Notes under the pieces: generated by a model
Database searches by the model: none
Seen by the model: the letters and a program-made list of their open reading frames with translations, nothing else
Told to the model about the DNA's origin: nothing
Position numbers and translations under genes: made by a program
Part shown: positions 44,094 to 52,091 of the stretch, one piece after another
How the letters are laid out: every line of letters begins with the position of its first letter
Position numbering within the stretch: the first letter of the stretch is position 1
DNA from: Peptococcaceae bacterium BRH_c8a
GTDB lineage: Bacteria; Bacillota; Desulfotomaculia; Desulfotomaculales; Desulfallaceae
Reading direction: 5' to 3'
DNA: 64,000 nt
NCBI GenBank assembly: GCA_000961575.1
Contig: LADP01000021.1
Coordinates: 62,001 to 126,000 of the forward strand

Positions 44094-44408
44094 TCAATAC
44101 CAGAAGAATAAAACTACCAGTGTGGTAATTATTCCCGCTAGGGACAGGATGGCCATATAACTGCTGAACCGAAACATTTTTTTCAGGGCGGCAATTTCGG
44201 TATCCATGCGGTTGGAGTATTCATTTAGCCATTGGTCCATTTTCTGAGCATCGGTGTCGATATGTTCACGCAAGGCGATTATTTCATTCTCCAGCAGGCT
44301 AAATTTACGTTCGGCCGGTAGTATCAGCCCATCTTTAAAAGACCGGGCCAGAGAACCGGTCAGCTCGGGATTAGCATCTTCTCTAGGCATCTCGTAAAGC
44401 TTGGCCAC
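44094..44408 (-). CDS. Coiled-coil protein with C-terminal membrane anchor (dynamin cluster)
   Basis: 104 residues from GTG at 44408 behind GGGAGGTG, 3 bases after the previous stop, so it is translated with the gene before it. Residues about 30-78 form a coiled coil (ENEIIALREHIDTDAQKMD). Residues about 82-103 form one membrane segment at the end (AILSLAGIITTLVVLFFWY). A tail-anchored layout suggests it fixes the dynamin machinery to the membrane. No family recognised. Confidence 0.75.
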   Translation of the reverse strand: MAKLYEMPREDANPELTGSLARSFKDGLILPAERKFSLLENEIIALREHIDTDAQKMDQWLNEYSNRMDTEIAALKKMFRFSSYMAILSLAGIITTLVVLFFWY

Positions 44409-44411
44409 CGG

Positions 44412-44690
44412 TCACGCACCTCCCGACGCCTGGTTGATGGCATCCCTGATGGATGTCAGAACCAGCAGGGGGATTTCATCAACTTTTTGCTCCAACCGGA
44501 TAACCCGTTCCTTTAAATCCTCTATTCCGGCCCGGTCCACTTTTTTTATTTCTTCCAGCGTTGTTAACAGCCTGCTGTTTTCATTCAATACCGGCCGGAC
44601 GAATTTATCCTGCAAACCCTGTAAAATGTCGCCCAATATATCCTGTAATTCATCGTTGTGTTCTCTTGGTTGTGCGTTTGCAGACGGCAT
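44412..44690 (-). CDS. Small coiled-coil protein (dynamin cluster)
   Basis: 92 residues from ATG at 44690 behind GGGAGGT; an in-frame ATG at 44705 is upstream of that site. Almost wholly helical, with heptad patterns (LQDILGDILQGLQDKFVRP, DLKERVIRLEQKVDEIP). No membrane segment. It precedes the anchored coiled-coil gene by 3 bases. Similar small helical proteins accompany dynamin genes in other bacteria (GrpE-like in shape), but no homology is claimed. Confidence 0.72.
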   Translation of the reverse strand: MPSANAQPREHNDELQDILGDILQGLQDKFVRPVLNENSRLLTTLEEIKKVDRAGIEDLKERVIRLEQKVDEIPLLVLTSIRDAINQASGGA

Positions 44691-44713
44691 ATTCTTACCT
44701 CCCATGTTTTATA

Positions 44714-44777
44714 ATCAGGTAGTCAGGATTCAGAATAATAAAAGACATAAACCGTTAATATATTCTGACTCCTTAAT
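44714..44777. repeat. Facing heptamer arms (short copy)
   Basis: TCAGGTAGTCAGGATTCAGA opposes ATTCTGACTCCTTAATTA. It splits the dynamin operon between the 60-residue and the 92-residue genes. Confidence 0.6.
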
Positions 44778-44959
44778 TAAATCTTCTTCAGTGCCCGGTT
44801 AAAAGACTCCAGGAATCTGCGCATATCCCTGCTTTGTTTAGCGTCTATCGCCACGGAAAGCTCATCCAGCAGATTACGTTTGATTTCAGTACCGGTACTG
44901 TTGCTCACTTCCTTGATAATTCTTCGCAGTTTATCATCCAGCGCCCTGGCATTTTCCAT
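44777..44959 (-). CDS. Small helical protein overlapping the dynamin gene
   Basis: 60 residues from ATG at 44959 behind GGGAGGG. Its first 26 bases overlap the 3' end of the dynamin gene in another frame, so translation is likely coupled. Charged and helical (ARALDDKLRRIIKEVSNSTG, DMRRFLESFNRALKKI). No family recognised. Confidence 0.7.
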   Translation of the reverse strand: MENARALDDKLRRIIKEVSNSTGTEIKRNLLDELSVAIDAKQSRDMRRFLESFNRALKKI

Positions 44960-47735
44960 TGGCGTTCCCTCCCGTCGGGGTTGTGATTTCGCTTTCCAGA
45001 TTCTCCAGTTCGCGTGTATATTGGGTTACGGCTGCAATCAGTGACTTGGATGGGTTGGTAGCCCCCTTTTTAATTGCTGCCTGGGCTTCTTTTTCATGTT
45101 TTTGGGCCAGCTGTTGCAATGTCTCCCGGATATTTAAGGTTTCTTCGTCTAGCAGGGTAAGTAGATTACTGCGGGCTTCGCCGGGATTGAGGGTTTTGTC
45201 TTCTAACATGCGGTCAAGGATATCCTTTAAGACTTCAGCATTTAATTTGCTGATCGTGATGTCCGCCCCCGGGTACCACTTGGATTGGAAACTTTTAAGA
45301 GTTGTGTTAATCTCTGTGGCCAGATCCCGGTACGAAGGGTAGGGCACTGCTTTACGGGCTAGACCCAAAAACCCTTTTCGCACTAGCTTTTTGCCGTCCC
45401 GGAAGCCGAGGAAATCTGCCGGGCTGTCCAGAGACTCAATTTTATTTTGCCAGTCTGCCAGGACCTTGGCCGTTGTTTGCTGTATTTGTTCTTGATCCTG
45501 TCGGAATTGCTCGTTTTGTTCGGTGTAGGATGGAATAGAAGACGTTTTTTCTTCCAGCAGACCTGCTAATGCTGTTCCAGCTCGCCGGATAATACCAGCA
45601 TAATTGTCAGCGCAACGGGATAACCAGATGCGCTCTTTTAAATCGCCGGTCAGGTGGCTTAAAGCATGCCCGTCCTTACCTGTCAGCGCGTCCAGTGCGG
45701 AAACCAGATAAATCTTGACCGGGTTACGCGTACCCCGGGAGGGTCGAACCAGGTTGGCATGCAGGTAATTGCGTACCCGTTCTTTTTCCCGCTCATTTAG
45801 AGTATCGGCGAAGTTTACAATTACAAAAAGCTTACCAGTGCTGTTTCCGACCCGGCTAAGGGCCCCGGATATAATGTTATAGGTACTAAGATCCGGCCTG
45901 GTAAGAATGTGTTTACTGTTCAGGAAAAACAAAAAACAATCTGAATCGGGTAGGTAACGGGTGGTAATTTCCCGGTGCCGGTGATAAACAGAGTCCAGAC
46001 CGGGTGTATCCAGAAAGTCGGCGGTGCGCAGTATATCAGCGGGGTGGCTGATTACTATTTCCTCCACCCGCAGAGCATGGTATGAGCCTGCAGTTTGTTC
46101 CAAAGTCTTAATGTCAGTTTCATTGGTCAGGTCAAGCTCAATACTTTCCTGGTGTGGGAAATGCACGACATAGTAGTCAGCCCGCTCACTGCCGTTGAAA
46201 CTGGACAAGGGAATGCGCTTAAACAGTGATTTCCAAGGCCTTCTGCCTTTTTTAGAACGGTGCCTGACCCGGGCAAAAGTTTCCTTAAGGGTTTCTATTT
46301 CCAAGCATAATTCATCCGGCGAAATCCTTGCATTCCGCCCTTTTTTCACCTTCTCTAGCGCGCTGATTCCGGAGCGCAGTTTAGGGCTGGTGAGCCAGCG
46401 TTCAAGCACTTCCAATTCATGACGGCAGATGATGGCGTGTTTCTTTTCTACATAATGAGTGGGAATAGTGACCTGGTTGGCAAACCTGACCATAGCTTTT
46501 TTCCTGTCACCGTATCGGAGACGGGTGACGGTGAATGTAGTGGGCCGGTTTTCCGCCGGCAGCAGGGCTTCACCCAGCAGGGCATTAAAAAAAGTGGTTT
46601 TGCCAGTGGAAAAACCGCCGGCGGCGGTAACCAGATACTGCTCCCGATCCAATTCCCTGGTCAGTGCCCGCATTAACGCCATGGTTTCGTGAGCGGATTG
46701 CAGTACCGGGTCATCCGCCGCCCTGGTAAGCACGGACTTGATTCTGCCCTTCACCAAAGCGGGATCGGGTGCCGTTCCCCGGGTCAGGCTGACCGCGGAC
46801 ATATGCGGTAATCCTTTTGCCGGTCTGATTAATTCATCCACGTAAGCGCCAATTTGTTTTGACACCAGAGGCAAGGTTTTAATAATATTGCGGCCTTGAA
46901 TTACCTTGCTGGCGGCCTGGCTGGCGTCCCAGAAGTGGAGCAAAAACGAAGTGTCGTTGTTTTCTTGTAACGAAGCAGAGGTTAACCCCGGAATTTGACG
47001 ATCCAGTTCCTTAAGCTGGCGAGTGACACTTTTAATCACCACGTCAGCTGCCCGGTCCTGAATGAATAGACGGAACCGACGCACTGCTTCCGGGTTCATG
47101 GTATCGGTAACATGTACCTGAATTTCACGGGCGCAAATTTCCCGCAATACCCGACGGGATTCGGTAAGTGAAGTGCCGTCGTAGTGACCCAGGTTGCGGT
47201 TAATCCAGAAAGAGAGCTTTTCTACCCCAGCCGATTCCAGCAATTGGCCGATAAACTTTCGATCCGCCTCACCAGGCCCCCGTTGATGTAGCATATAGAC
47301 GATGTGGTCTGCTTTGGCAAGCTGATCCGGCAGTCCATCCGTGCCGGTAGCGGCGTCGAATCCAGGGGTGTCCACAAGGCGCATCCTGCGCAGCAGTTCG
47401 TGGTTTAAACTTACCTCTACTTCAAGCACCCGCCGGGCAAGGGCATCTTTTACTTTGGGTAGTGACTCAAACTCCGTACTGCTTAGCACTTTAATCCGAC
47501 CGTCGGCCAAACGGGCAGTAATTGAAAACAGTTCATCGCGGCTGAAAATGACGGGGACGCTGGTGGCGGGGAGTACATCCACAGGCGATACCTGCTGCCC
47601 CAAGAGACTGTTGACCATGGTGGATTTGCCGGTGTTATAAGGCCCGGCCAGAGCTACCACCGGCAATTCTCCGGTGGACAGGTACATACTGGTTAAACGG
47701 TCGACGCGGCTAAAATAGTCTTTGAATTTGCTCAT
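44934..47735 (-). CDS. Tandem-GTPase bacterial dynamin-like protein
   Basis: 933 residues from ATG at 47735 behind GGAGG; ATG at 47771 is in frame without a site. Two dynamin-type GTPase units are fused. Unit one: P-loop AGPYNTGKST (about 30-39), DTPGFD, and a WINRN-type base motif. Unit two: P-loop AGGFSTGKTT (about 370-379), DTPGLDSV (about 573-580) and FVIVNFADT. Long helical stalk regions follow each. The layout is that of B. subtilis DynA, a membrane-fusing dynamin that protects membranes, though this one is shorter. No clear membrane segment; the anchor may be the protein at 44094-44408. Heads a four-gene unit. Confidence 0.9.
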   Translation of the reverse strand: MSKFKDYFSRVDRLTSMYLSTGELPVVALAGPYNTGKSTMVNSLLGQQVSPVDVLPATSVPVIFSRDELFSITARLADGRIKVLSSTEFESLPKVKDALARRVLEVEVSLNHELLRRMRLVDTPGFDAATGTDGLPDQLAKADHIVYMLHQRGPGEADRKFIGQLLESAGVEKLSFWINRNLGHYDGTSLTESRRVLREICAREIQVHVTDTMNPEAVRRFRLFIQDRAADVVIKSVTRQLKELDRQIPGLTSASLQENNDTSFLLHFWDASQAASKVIQGRNIIKTLPLVSKQIGAYVDELIRPAKGLPHMSAVSLTRGTAPDPALVKGRIKSVLTRAADDPVLQSAHETMALMRALTRELDREQYLVTAAGGFSTGKTTFFNALLGEALLPAENRPTTFTVTRLRYGDRKKAMVRFANQVTIPTHYVEKKHAIICRHELEVLERWLTSPKLRSGISALEKVKKGRNARISPDELCLEIETLKETFARVRHRSKKGRRPWKSLFKRIPLSSFNGSERADYYVVHFPHQESIELDLTNETDIKTLEQTAGSYHALRVEEIVISHPADILRTADFLDTPGLDSVYHRHREITTRYLPDSDCFLFFLNSKHILTRPDLSTYNIISGALSRVGNSTGKLFVIVNFADTLNEREKERVRNYLHANLVRPSRGTRNPVKIYLVSALDALTGKDGHALSHLTGDLKERIWLSRCADNYAGIIRRAGTALAGLLEEKTSSIPSYTEQNEQFRQDQEQIQQTTAKVLADWQNKIESLDSPADFLGFRDGKKLVRKGFLGLARKAVPYPSYRDLATEINTTLKSFQSKWYPGADITISKLNAEVLKDILDRMLEDKTLNPGEARSNLLTLLDEETLNIRETLQQLAQKHEKEAQAAIKKGATNPSKSLIAAVTQYTRELENLESEITTPTGGNANGKCQGAG

Positions 47736-47796
47736 GGTGAAATCCTCCAGGGACTTTTCCGGACAGTACAAAACAACTATCCGTGTGTCCTGTAGG

Positions 47797-47829
47797 ATTA
47801 TATTAGAGGCCTGTCTCTATTATGACAGG
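47797..47829 (-). promoter_or_regulatory. Candidate promoter and operator of the dynamin operon
   Basis: On the minus strand a perfect TATAAT lies at 47797-47802. Just upstream is the inverted repeat CCTGTC-N8-GACAGG (47810-47829), overlapping the -35 position, which itself is a poor match. The arrangement suits a repressor or activator site. Confidence 0.4.
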
Positions 47830-47865
47830 TATTGCACATTAGAAGTTAGAAGTTGGAAATCGGAG

Positions 47866-48603
47866 TTATTTGGTAACTTGCATTGACTTTATTTCTTTTT
47901 GCACATGTTGTTCGGCCATCCGGAAAAAATCCGCCAGGTCATCTTCAACGCGGCCGGCGGCAACTTCAATCAACTGAGCTACCTTGGGGGTATTAATATT
48001 AATCTGGTGCCGGGCGTACATTTGGATGCGGTACTTCCCGGCCAGTGATTGGGCGGTGGCCCGGTAAACTTCTATATAGCCGGGGAAAGAGGCAATACGG
48101 CTTTTCAGTCGTTTGCTGTCGCCGGTGACAGCAGACAACACGGTGCTCAGATGGTCTATAAGAGTATGGTTATTGAACGCCCGGCGCAGGATTTGGCCAT
48201 AGTGATCGCGGCAGCTAATCTTCATCTCAATGCCCATTTCCACAATGTTATGCGCCTTCCATAAACCCATACGTTCGGGGAGGTTGCAGGCTTCAATGGT
48301 CTGCGCCACCAGTTCCCGGCCCTTTTCGAAGCAGTACCCCAGCTCACAACCGGGATATTTTTCATCACCGAAATAATCCAGCCCTTGGGGAGAGATGCCA
48401 TGGGTGACGGCACCGAGGGCAAAGTCGGTGAGTTCTTCGTTGTCGTGGAACATGCTAAGCAACTCAAGTCCCAGGCTGTGCGCCCTTGTATGGTCAACGC
48501 CGGCGCCAACCATCATATCGGGAAAAATACTGCCCAGGGTGATAGCATCCGAACGGCGACCCAGTACAGTTTCAGCAAAATAGACGTGGGTTTGCGGAAA
48601 CAC
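47866..48603 (-). CDS. Zinc-dependent phospholipase C-like protein
   Basis: 245 residues from GTG at 48603 behind GAGGGGGAG. The N-terminal part resembles the zinc phospholipase C fold: PQTHVYFAE, GSIFPDMMVGAGVDHTRAHS and GAVTHGISPQGLDYFGDE give a spread of His/Asp zinc ligands. No signal peptide, so it is probably cytoplasmic. The gene lies 130 bases before the dynamin gene in the same direction. A lipid role beside a membrane-remodelling GTPase is attractive but unproven. Confidence 0.65.
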   Translation of the reverse strand: MFPQTHVYFAETVLGRRSDAITLGSIFPDMMVGAGVDHTRAHSLGLELLSMFHDNEELTDFALGAVTHGISPQGLDYFGDEKYPGCELGYCFEKGRELVAQTIEACNLPERMGLWKAHNIVEMGIEMKISCRDHYGQILRRAFNNHTLIDHLSTVLSAVTGDSKRLKSRIASFPGYIEVYRATAQSLAGKYRIQMYARHQININTPKVAQLIEVAAGRVEDDLADFFRMAEQHVQKEIKSMQVTK

Positions 48604-48627
48604 TGATACTCCCCCTCAAAGTTTAAG

Positions 48628-48714
48628 TATTCAGAATTCAGTAGCCAGAATTTAAAATAATTCGAGACGGTAAACCGTTTTTTCATTCCGACTTCTGACT
48701 ACTGACTACTGAGT
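48628..48714. repeat. Facing heptamer arms
   Basis: ATTCAGAATTCAGTAGCCAG opposes CTTCTGACTACTGACTACTG across about 45 bases. Located between the divergent phospholipase-like gene and murJ. Confidence 0.78.
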
Positions 48715-48770
48715 AGTTACAAAATGTGGTATTATAATATGCGGGTATACTAATTTACCGGGAGCACTGC

Positions 48771-50300
48771 ATGTCAAAACAGACTTTGTATAAAGCTTCT
48801 TCAATACTATTAGTTCTTTTTGTGGCCAGCCGGGTGCTGGGTTTTGTGCGCGAGCAAATTATCGCCGCGCTGCTGGGCACCTCGGTACAGTCCGACGCGT
48901 TCGTGGTGGCGGCTACCATACCGTTTACCTTTTCTTTTATCATCGGCGTTTCCGCAGGAAATGCACTGCTGCCGGTGTATACGGGGCGTTTAAAAAGTGA
49001 GGACAGGGCCTGGCTGGCCTCCACGGTTTTTTATGTTACAACTGCTTTTGTGGCCGTGCTGACCGGTCTGGGCATGATGTTCACCCCGGCAGTAATTGAT
49101 ATACTGGCGCCGGGTTTCACCGGCGAAACCCGGCAGTTGGCGGTGCTGTGTACCAGAATAATGCTTCCGTCCATGCTTTTTTTAACCATGGGCTTTGTTG
49201 CCAAGGCGGTGCTCAACGCGCACCGGGAATTTGCGGTTCCGGCCTGGGCACCGGTTTGGCAAAATGTAGTATTTATTCTTTTAATCATCCCGCTGGGCAG
49301 CTTACTGGGCCCGGGTCTGGCCTGGTGTACCCTGGCCGGGGCGGTGGTGTTTTACCTTTGCAATTTACCCGCCATGGGCCGGATTGGGGTGCCGCTGCGT
49401 CCGCTTTTAAATTGGCGGGATCCCGATGTGCGGCTAGTACTGGCGATGACAGTGCCCGTAGTCATGACTACGCTGGTAGCCCGTGGGTTTGTGTTTTTGG
49501 ACCGCTGGTTCGGCTCGCACCTGGCAGAGGGCAGTATTGCAGCCTTGAACTTTGCCAATCGGGTGCGTGAGCTGCCTTACGGGCTGTTTGTGGCCGTCGT
49601 ATCCACTGTGCTTTTTCCCGCTCTGGCCTCCGCCGTAAGCCGTAATGACATGGCTGCGCTGCGTGAGCGGACGGCCATGGGGTTGCGCCTGGTTGGACTG
49701 GTTACGTATCCCTGTGCGGCGTTGTTGCTGATACTGGCCACACCGGTGGTGCGGTTATTGTTTGAACGAGGTGCTTTTGGATCAGATGCTACTGCTGCCA
49801 CCGCTAGCGCGCTGTTTTTTTACGCTGTTTCCGTGGCGGCCATGTCGGCCAACTCGGTACTCACCTACACATTTTTAAGCCTCCGAAACGTCTTATTGCC
49901 GCTGTGGGTTGGCCTGGCCGGCCTGGCCATTAATATTGTTCTGGACTACCAGTTGGTTGAGCGGATGGGGCATAACGGACTGGCCTTGGGTAATACTGTG
50001 GGGTTTACCCTTACCACCCTGCTATTTTTGTTGTTATTACACCGACGAGTGCCTGGTTTTCTCTGGCGTAAACAGGCGATGGAACAGCTTAAAATAATGG
50101 CCGGCACCCTGGCTTTTGCTGCTGTGTTGTGGTTGACGGCAAATTATACCGGGCTTTTTAAGCCAGACCTTTCCCTGGCGGGCCAATTGTTCGGGATAGT
50201 CACGTCGGTAGGGTTGGCAGGTGCTGTTTATTTATCAATCCTATTATTGTTGAACGTGGAAGATGTTGCTTCAATTAGAAAAAAAATTACAAAAGAATAA
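48771..50300 (+). CDS. murJ: Lipid II flippase MurJ
   Basis: 509 residues, ATG at 48771 behind GGGAG. A polytopic MOP-superfamily protein with about 14 membrane segments; family pieces include SRVLGFVREQIIAALLG near the start and NFANRVRELPYGLFVAVVST in the middle, plus RLLFERGAF. It moves lipid II across the membrane for peptidoglycan synthesis. It stands alone here. The distance from a wall-synthesis operon leaves some chance of a paralogue with another lipid-linked substrate. Confidence 0.9.
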   Translation: MSKQTLYKASSILLVLFVASRVLGFVREQIIAALLGTSVQSDAFVVAATIPFTFSFIIGVSAGNALLPVYTGRLKSEDRAWLASTVFYVTTAFVAVLTGLGMMFTPAVIDILAPGFTGETRQLAVLCTRIMLPSMLFLTMGFVAKAVLNAHREFAVPAWAPVWQNVVFILLIIPLGSLLGPGLAWCTLAGAVVFYLCNLPAMGRIGVPLRPLLNWRDPDVRLVLAMTVPVVMTTLVARGFVFLDRWFGSHLAEGSIAALNFANRVRELPYGLFVAVVSTVLFPALASAVSRNDMAALRERTAMGLRLVGLVTYPCAALLLILATPVVRLLFERGAFGSDATAATASALFFYAVSVAAMSANSVLTYTFLSLRNVLLPLWVGLAGLAINIVLDYQLVERMGHNGLALGNTVGFTLTTLLFLLLLHRRVPGFLWRKQAMEQLKIMAGTLAFAAVLWLTANYTGLFKPDLSLAGQLFGIVTSVGLAGAVYLSILLLLNVEDVASIRKKITKE

Positions 50301-50360
50301 TAAAAAAGTATTGTCTAAACCATAATATTATAATATATTATTTTTCAAAGGATATCGGGG

Positions 50361-50666
50361 GTGTTACCAATATTAAGTGAACTGAATAAATACGAAGACC
50401 CCGCTAAACTGCTTAAAGCTCTGGCCCATCCCACCCGCCTGTGCATAGTGGCCGGGTTGATAAACGGCCCTTGCAACGTAAATAAAATGAAGGATTGTCT
50501 GAATTTGCCCCAATCTACAGTATCTCAACAACTGGCCATACTGCGTTCTCAGGGTATTGTAGACGGGTTACGCAACGGAACCGAAGTGTACTACCGAGTT
50601 ACCAATGAAAAAGCCAAGCAACTGGTCAAGGTGCTGCTGGGCGAGAATCCCGCGTTATTCGAATAG
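50361..50666 (+). CDS. ArsR-family winged-helix regulator
   Basis: 101 residues from GTG at 50361. The ArsR fold is clear: LLKALAHPTRLCIVAGL, then the recognition helix LPQSTVSQQLAILRSQGIV and the wing NGTEVYYRV. Cys at RLCIV, GPCNV and KDCLN could bind a metal or sense redox. It follows murJ by 60 bases. Its target is not evident. Confidence 0.9.
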   Translation: MLPILSELNKYEDPAKLLKALAHPTRLCIVAGLINGPCNVNKMKDCLNLPQSTVSQQLAILRSQGIVDGLRNGTEVYYRVTNEKAKQLVKVLLGENPALFE

Positions 50667-50681
50667 GGCGCCGGTATTTAT

Positions 50682-50830
50682 TAGTAGTCGGAATTCAGTA
50701 CTCAGTAATCAGTACTCAGAATTCAGGCTACTACGAGAGTATGCTTTCCAGTAATACTTCTGCCATAGTAAGTTTTCAAATGCTCTTCTGTTTTTATTCT
50801 GACTCCTGACTTCTGTCTCCTGACTCCTGA
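50682..50830. repeat. Facing heptamer arms running into a gene end
   Basis: Left arm AGTAGTCGGAATTCAGTACTC and onwards (20 bases shown: AGTAGTCGGAATTCAGTACT); right arm ATTCTGACTCCTGACTTCTG and more. The right arm overlaps the 3' end of the TIGR01212 gene, which ends at 50794. Confidence 0.85.
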
Positions 50831-51786
50831 GAAGAACTAAACTGCATGAGCGCTTTCCCGCCAAGGTAGTCAAATTTCCTGCCCTGCCAGGTACCTTCTT
50901 GTTCCATCAGCCTTTCCAACTCGGTTTTAACCTTCCACCAACTGGTGTCCCAGTTACAAAAAAGCACTTTTTCCTGCGGCCCCTTTCCCACTAGACGCTG
51001 AATTACAATACCCGGATCCAGGTACTCAAGGAAAGTGATGATTCTACGCACGTAATCCTGTAGGGAGATAATCTGAAATTCACCCCGCTGGTACATGTCG
51101 CCCAGCACAGTGCCCTGCACCACATAAAGGGAATGTAGTTTAACGTAACGGACATTCAGAGCCGAGAGTATTTTGGCATTTTCAATTACATCGTCCCGGT
51201 CGTCCCAGGGTAGATTTAGGATCAGGTGAACGCAAATTTCAAAACCCCGACGGTGAACCCGCTGTACAGAATCTAAAAACTCGGCCAGGGTATGCCCCCG
51301 GTTTATTTTTTTTAAAGTATGGTAATTTACAGTTTGCAATCCCAGCTCAACATTAATGTCCAGACTACGCTTTCTTGCTATTTCGGCCAGTATATCCAGA
51401 TACTGCTCGCTGATGCAGTCAGGCCTGGTGGACACAGAGATACCCACTATATCCTCTTCCTCTGCTGCAGCGCCAATATTGGCGGCAAACCGTTCCGGAG
51501 GCAGGTAAGTGTTGGTGAAGGCCTGAAAGTAAGCAATAAACTTGTCGGCGCCAAACCGGCGGCGGAAGCGCTCCCTGTTGCGGGCCAGTTGTTCACGCAC
51601 GGTAAAAGAGTTGGGCAGGGCGTCAAACCCGGCTCCTTCCTCGTCGCAGAATATACAACCGCCTCGCCCCAGGGTGCCGTCCCGGTTAGGACAGGTGCCG
51701 GGTAGGTTAACCGGTAACTTATAAACTTTATGGCCGAACTTTTTAACCAGATGTTCGGAATAAGTATTGTATCTGCATTTATCCAT
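50794..51786 (-). CDS. Radical SAM protein, TIGR01212 (YhcC/YtqA) family
   Basis: 330 residues from ATG at 51786. Family features: RYNTYSEHLVKKFGHKVYKL at the start, a cluster motif with wide spacing (CPNRDGTLGRGGCIFC), then ISVSTRPDCIS and ELGLQTVNYHTLKKINRGH. The function is unknown. The last 11 residues (QESGDRSQESE) are translated from a heptamer repeat, so the natural end was replaced or extended when the repeat arrived. Upstream lies another, larger copy of the repeat. Confidence 0.9.
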   Translation of the reverse strand: MDKCRYNTYSEHLVKKFGHKVYKLPVNLPGTCPNRDGTLGRGGCIFCDEEGAGFDALPNSFTVREQLARNRERFRRRFGADKFIAYFQAFTNTYLPPERFAANIGAAAEEEDIVGISVSTRPDCISEQYLDILAEIARKRSLDINVELGLQTVNYHTLKKINRGHTLAEFLDSVQRVHRRGFEICVHLILNLPWDDRDDVIENAKILSALNVRYVKLHSLYVVQGTVLGDMYQRGEFQIISLQDYVRRIITFLEYLDPGIVIQRLVGKGPQEKVLFCNWDTSWWKVKTELERLMEQEGTWQGRKFDYLGGKALMQFSSSQESGDRSQESE

Positions 51787-51858
51787 ATTTTCACCGCATG
51801 AATTTTATGTAAATATTATCACAAATAGTGAAAAAACCACAAGGGCGAAGTCAAAATC

Positions 51859-51990
51859 TGTAGTCAGTAGTCAGGAGTCAGTAGACAGGAGTCAGTAGAC
51901 AGGAGTCAGTAGACAGGAGTCAGGAGTCAGCATAAGAGAACGTTTATCTTCTCTAGCATTTTTTCTTCTGACTACTGACTCCTGAATTCT
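51859..51990. repeat. Largest heptamer array with facing arm
   Basis: Left arm: GTAGTCAGTAGTCAGGAGTC, then three copies of AGTAGACAGGAGTC; right arm: CTTCTGACTACTGACTCCTG. About 40 unique bases lie between. It sits between the divergent TIGR01212 and VanW genes. Confidence 0.88.
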
Positions 51991-52091
51991 TATCTTTTAT
52001 ATTTGTTTACCGGCCTAGGCTTATGAAACTTTTTGTCGAACACTTACGTCAAAGTATATAAATAAGCTGAATGCCAGGGAGATGGGTCGAA

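Noticed and set aside
43964-44128. 54-codon Cys-containing frame on the plus strand
   Set aside because: No ribosome site and it overlaps the end of the anchored coiled-coil gene on the other strand.
51859-51990. CRISPR array
   Set aside because: Units are only 7-14 bases without equal-length unique spacers between them, and no cas genes are nearby.
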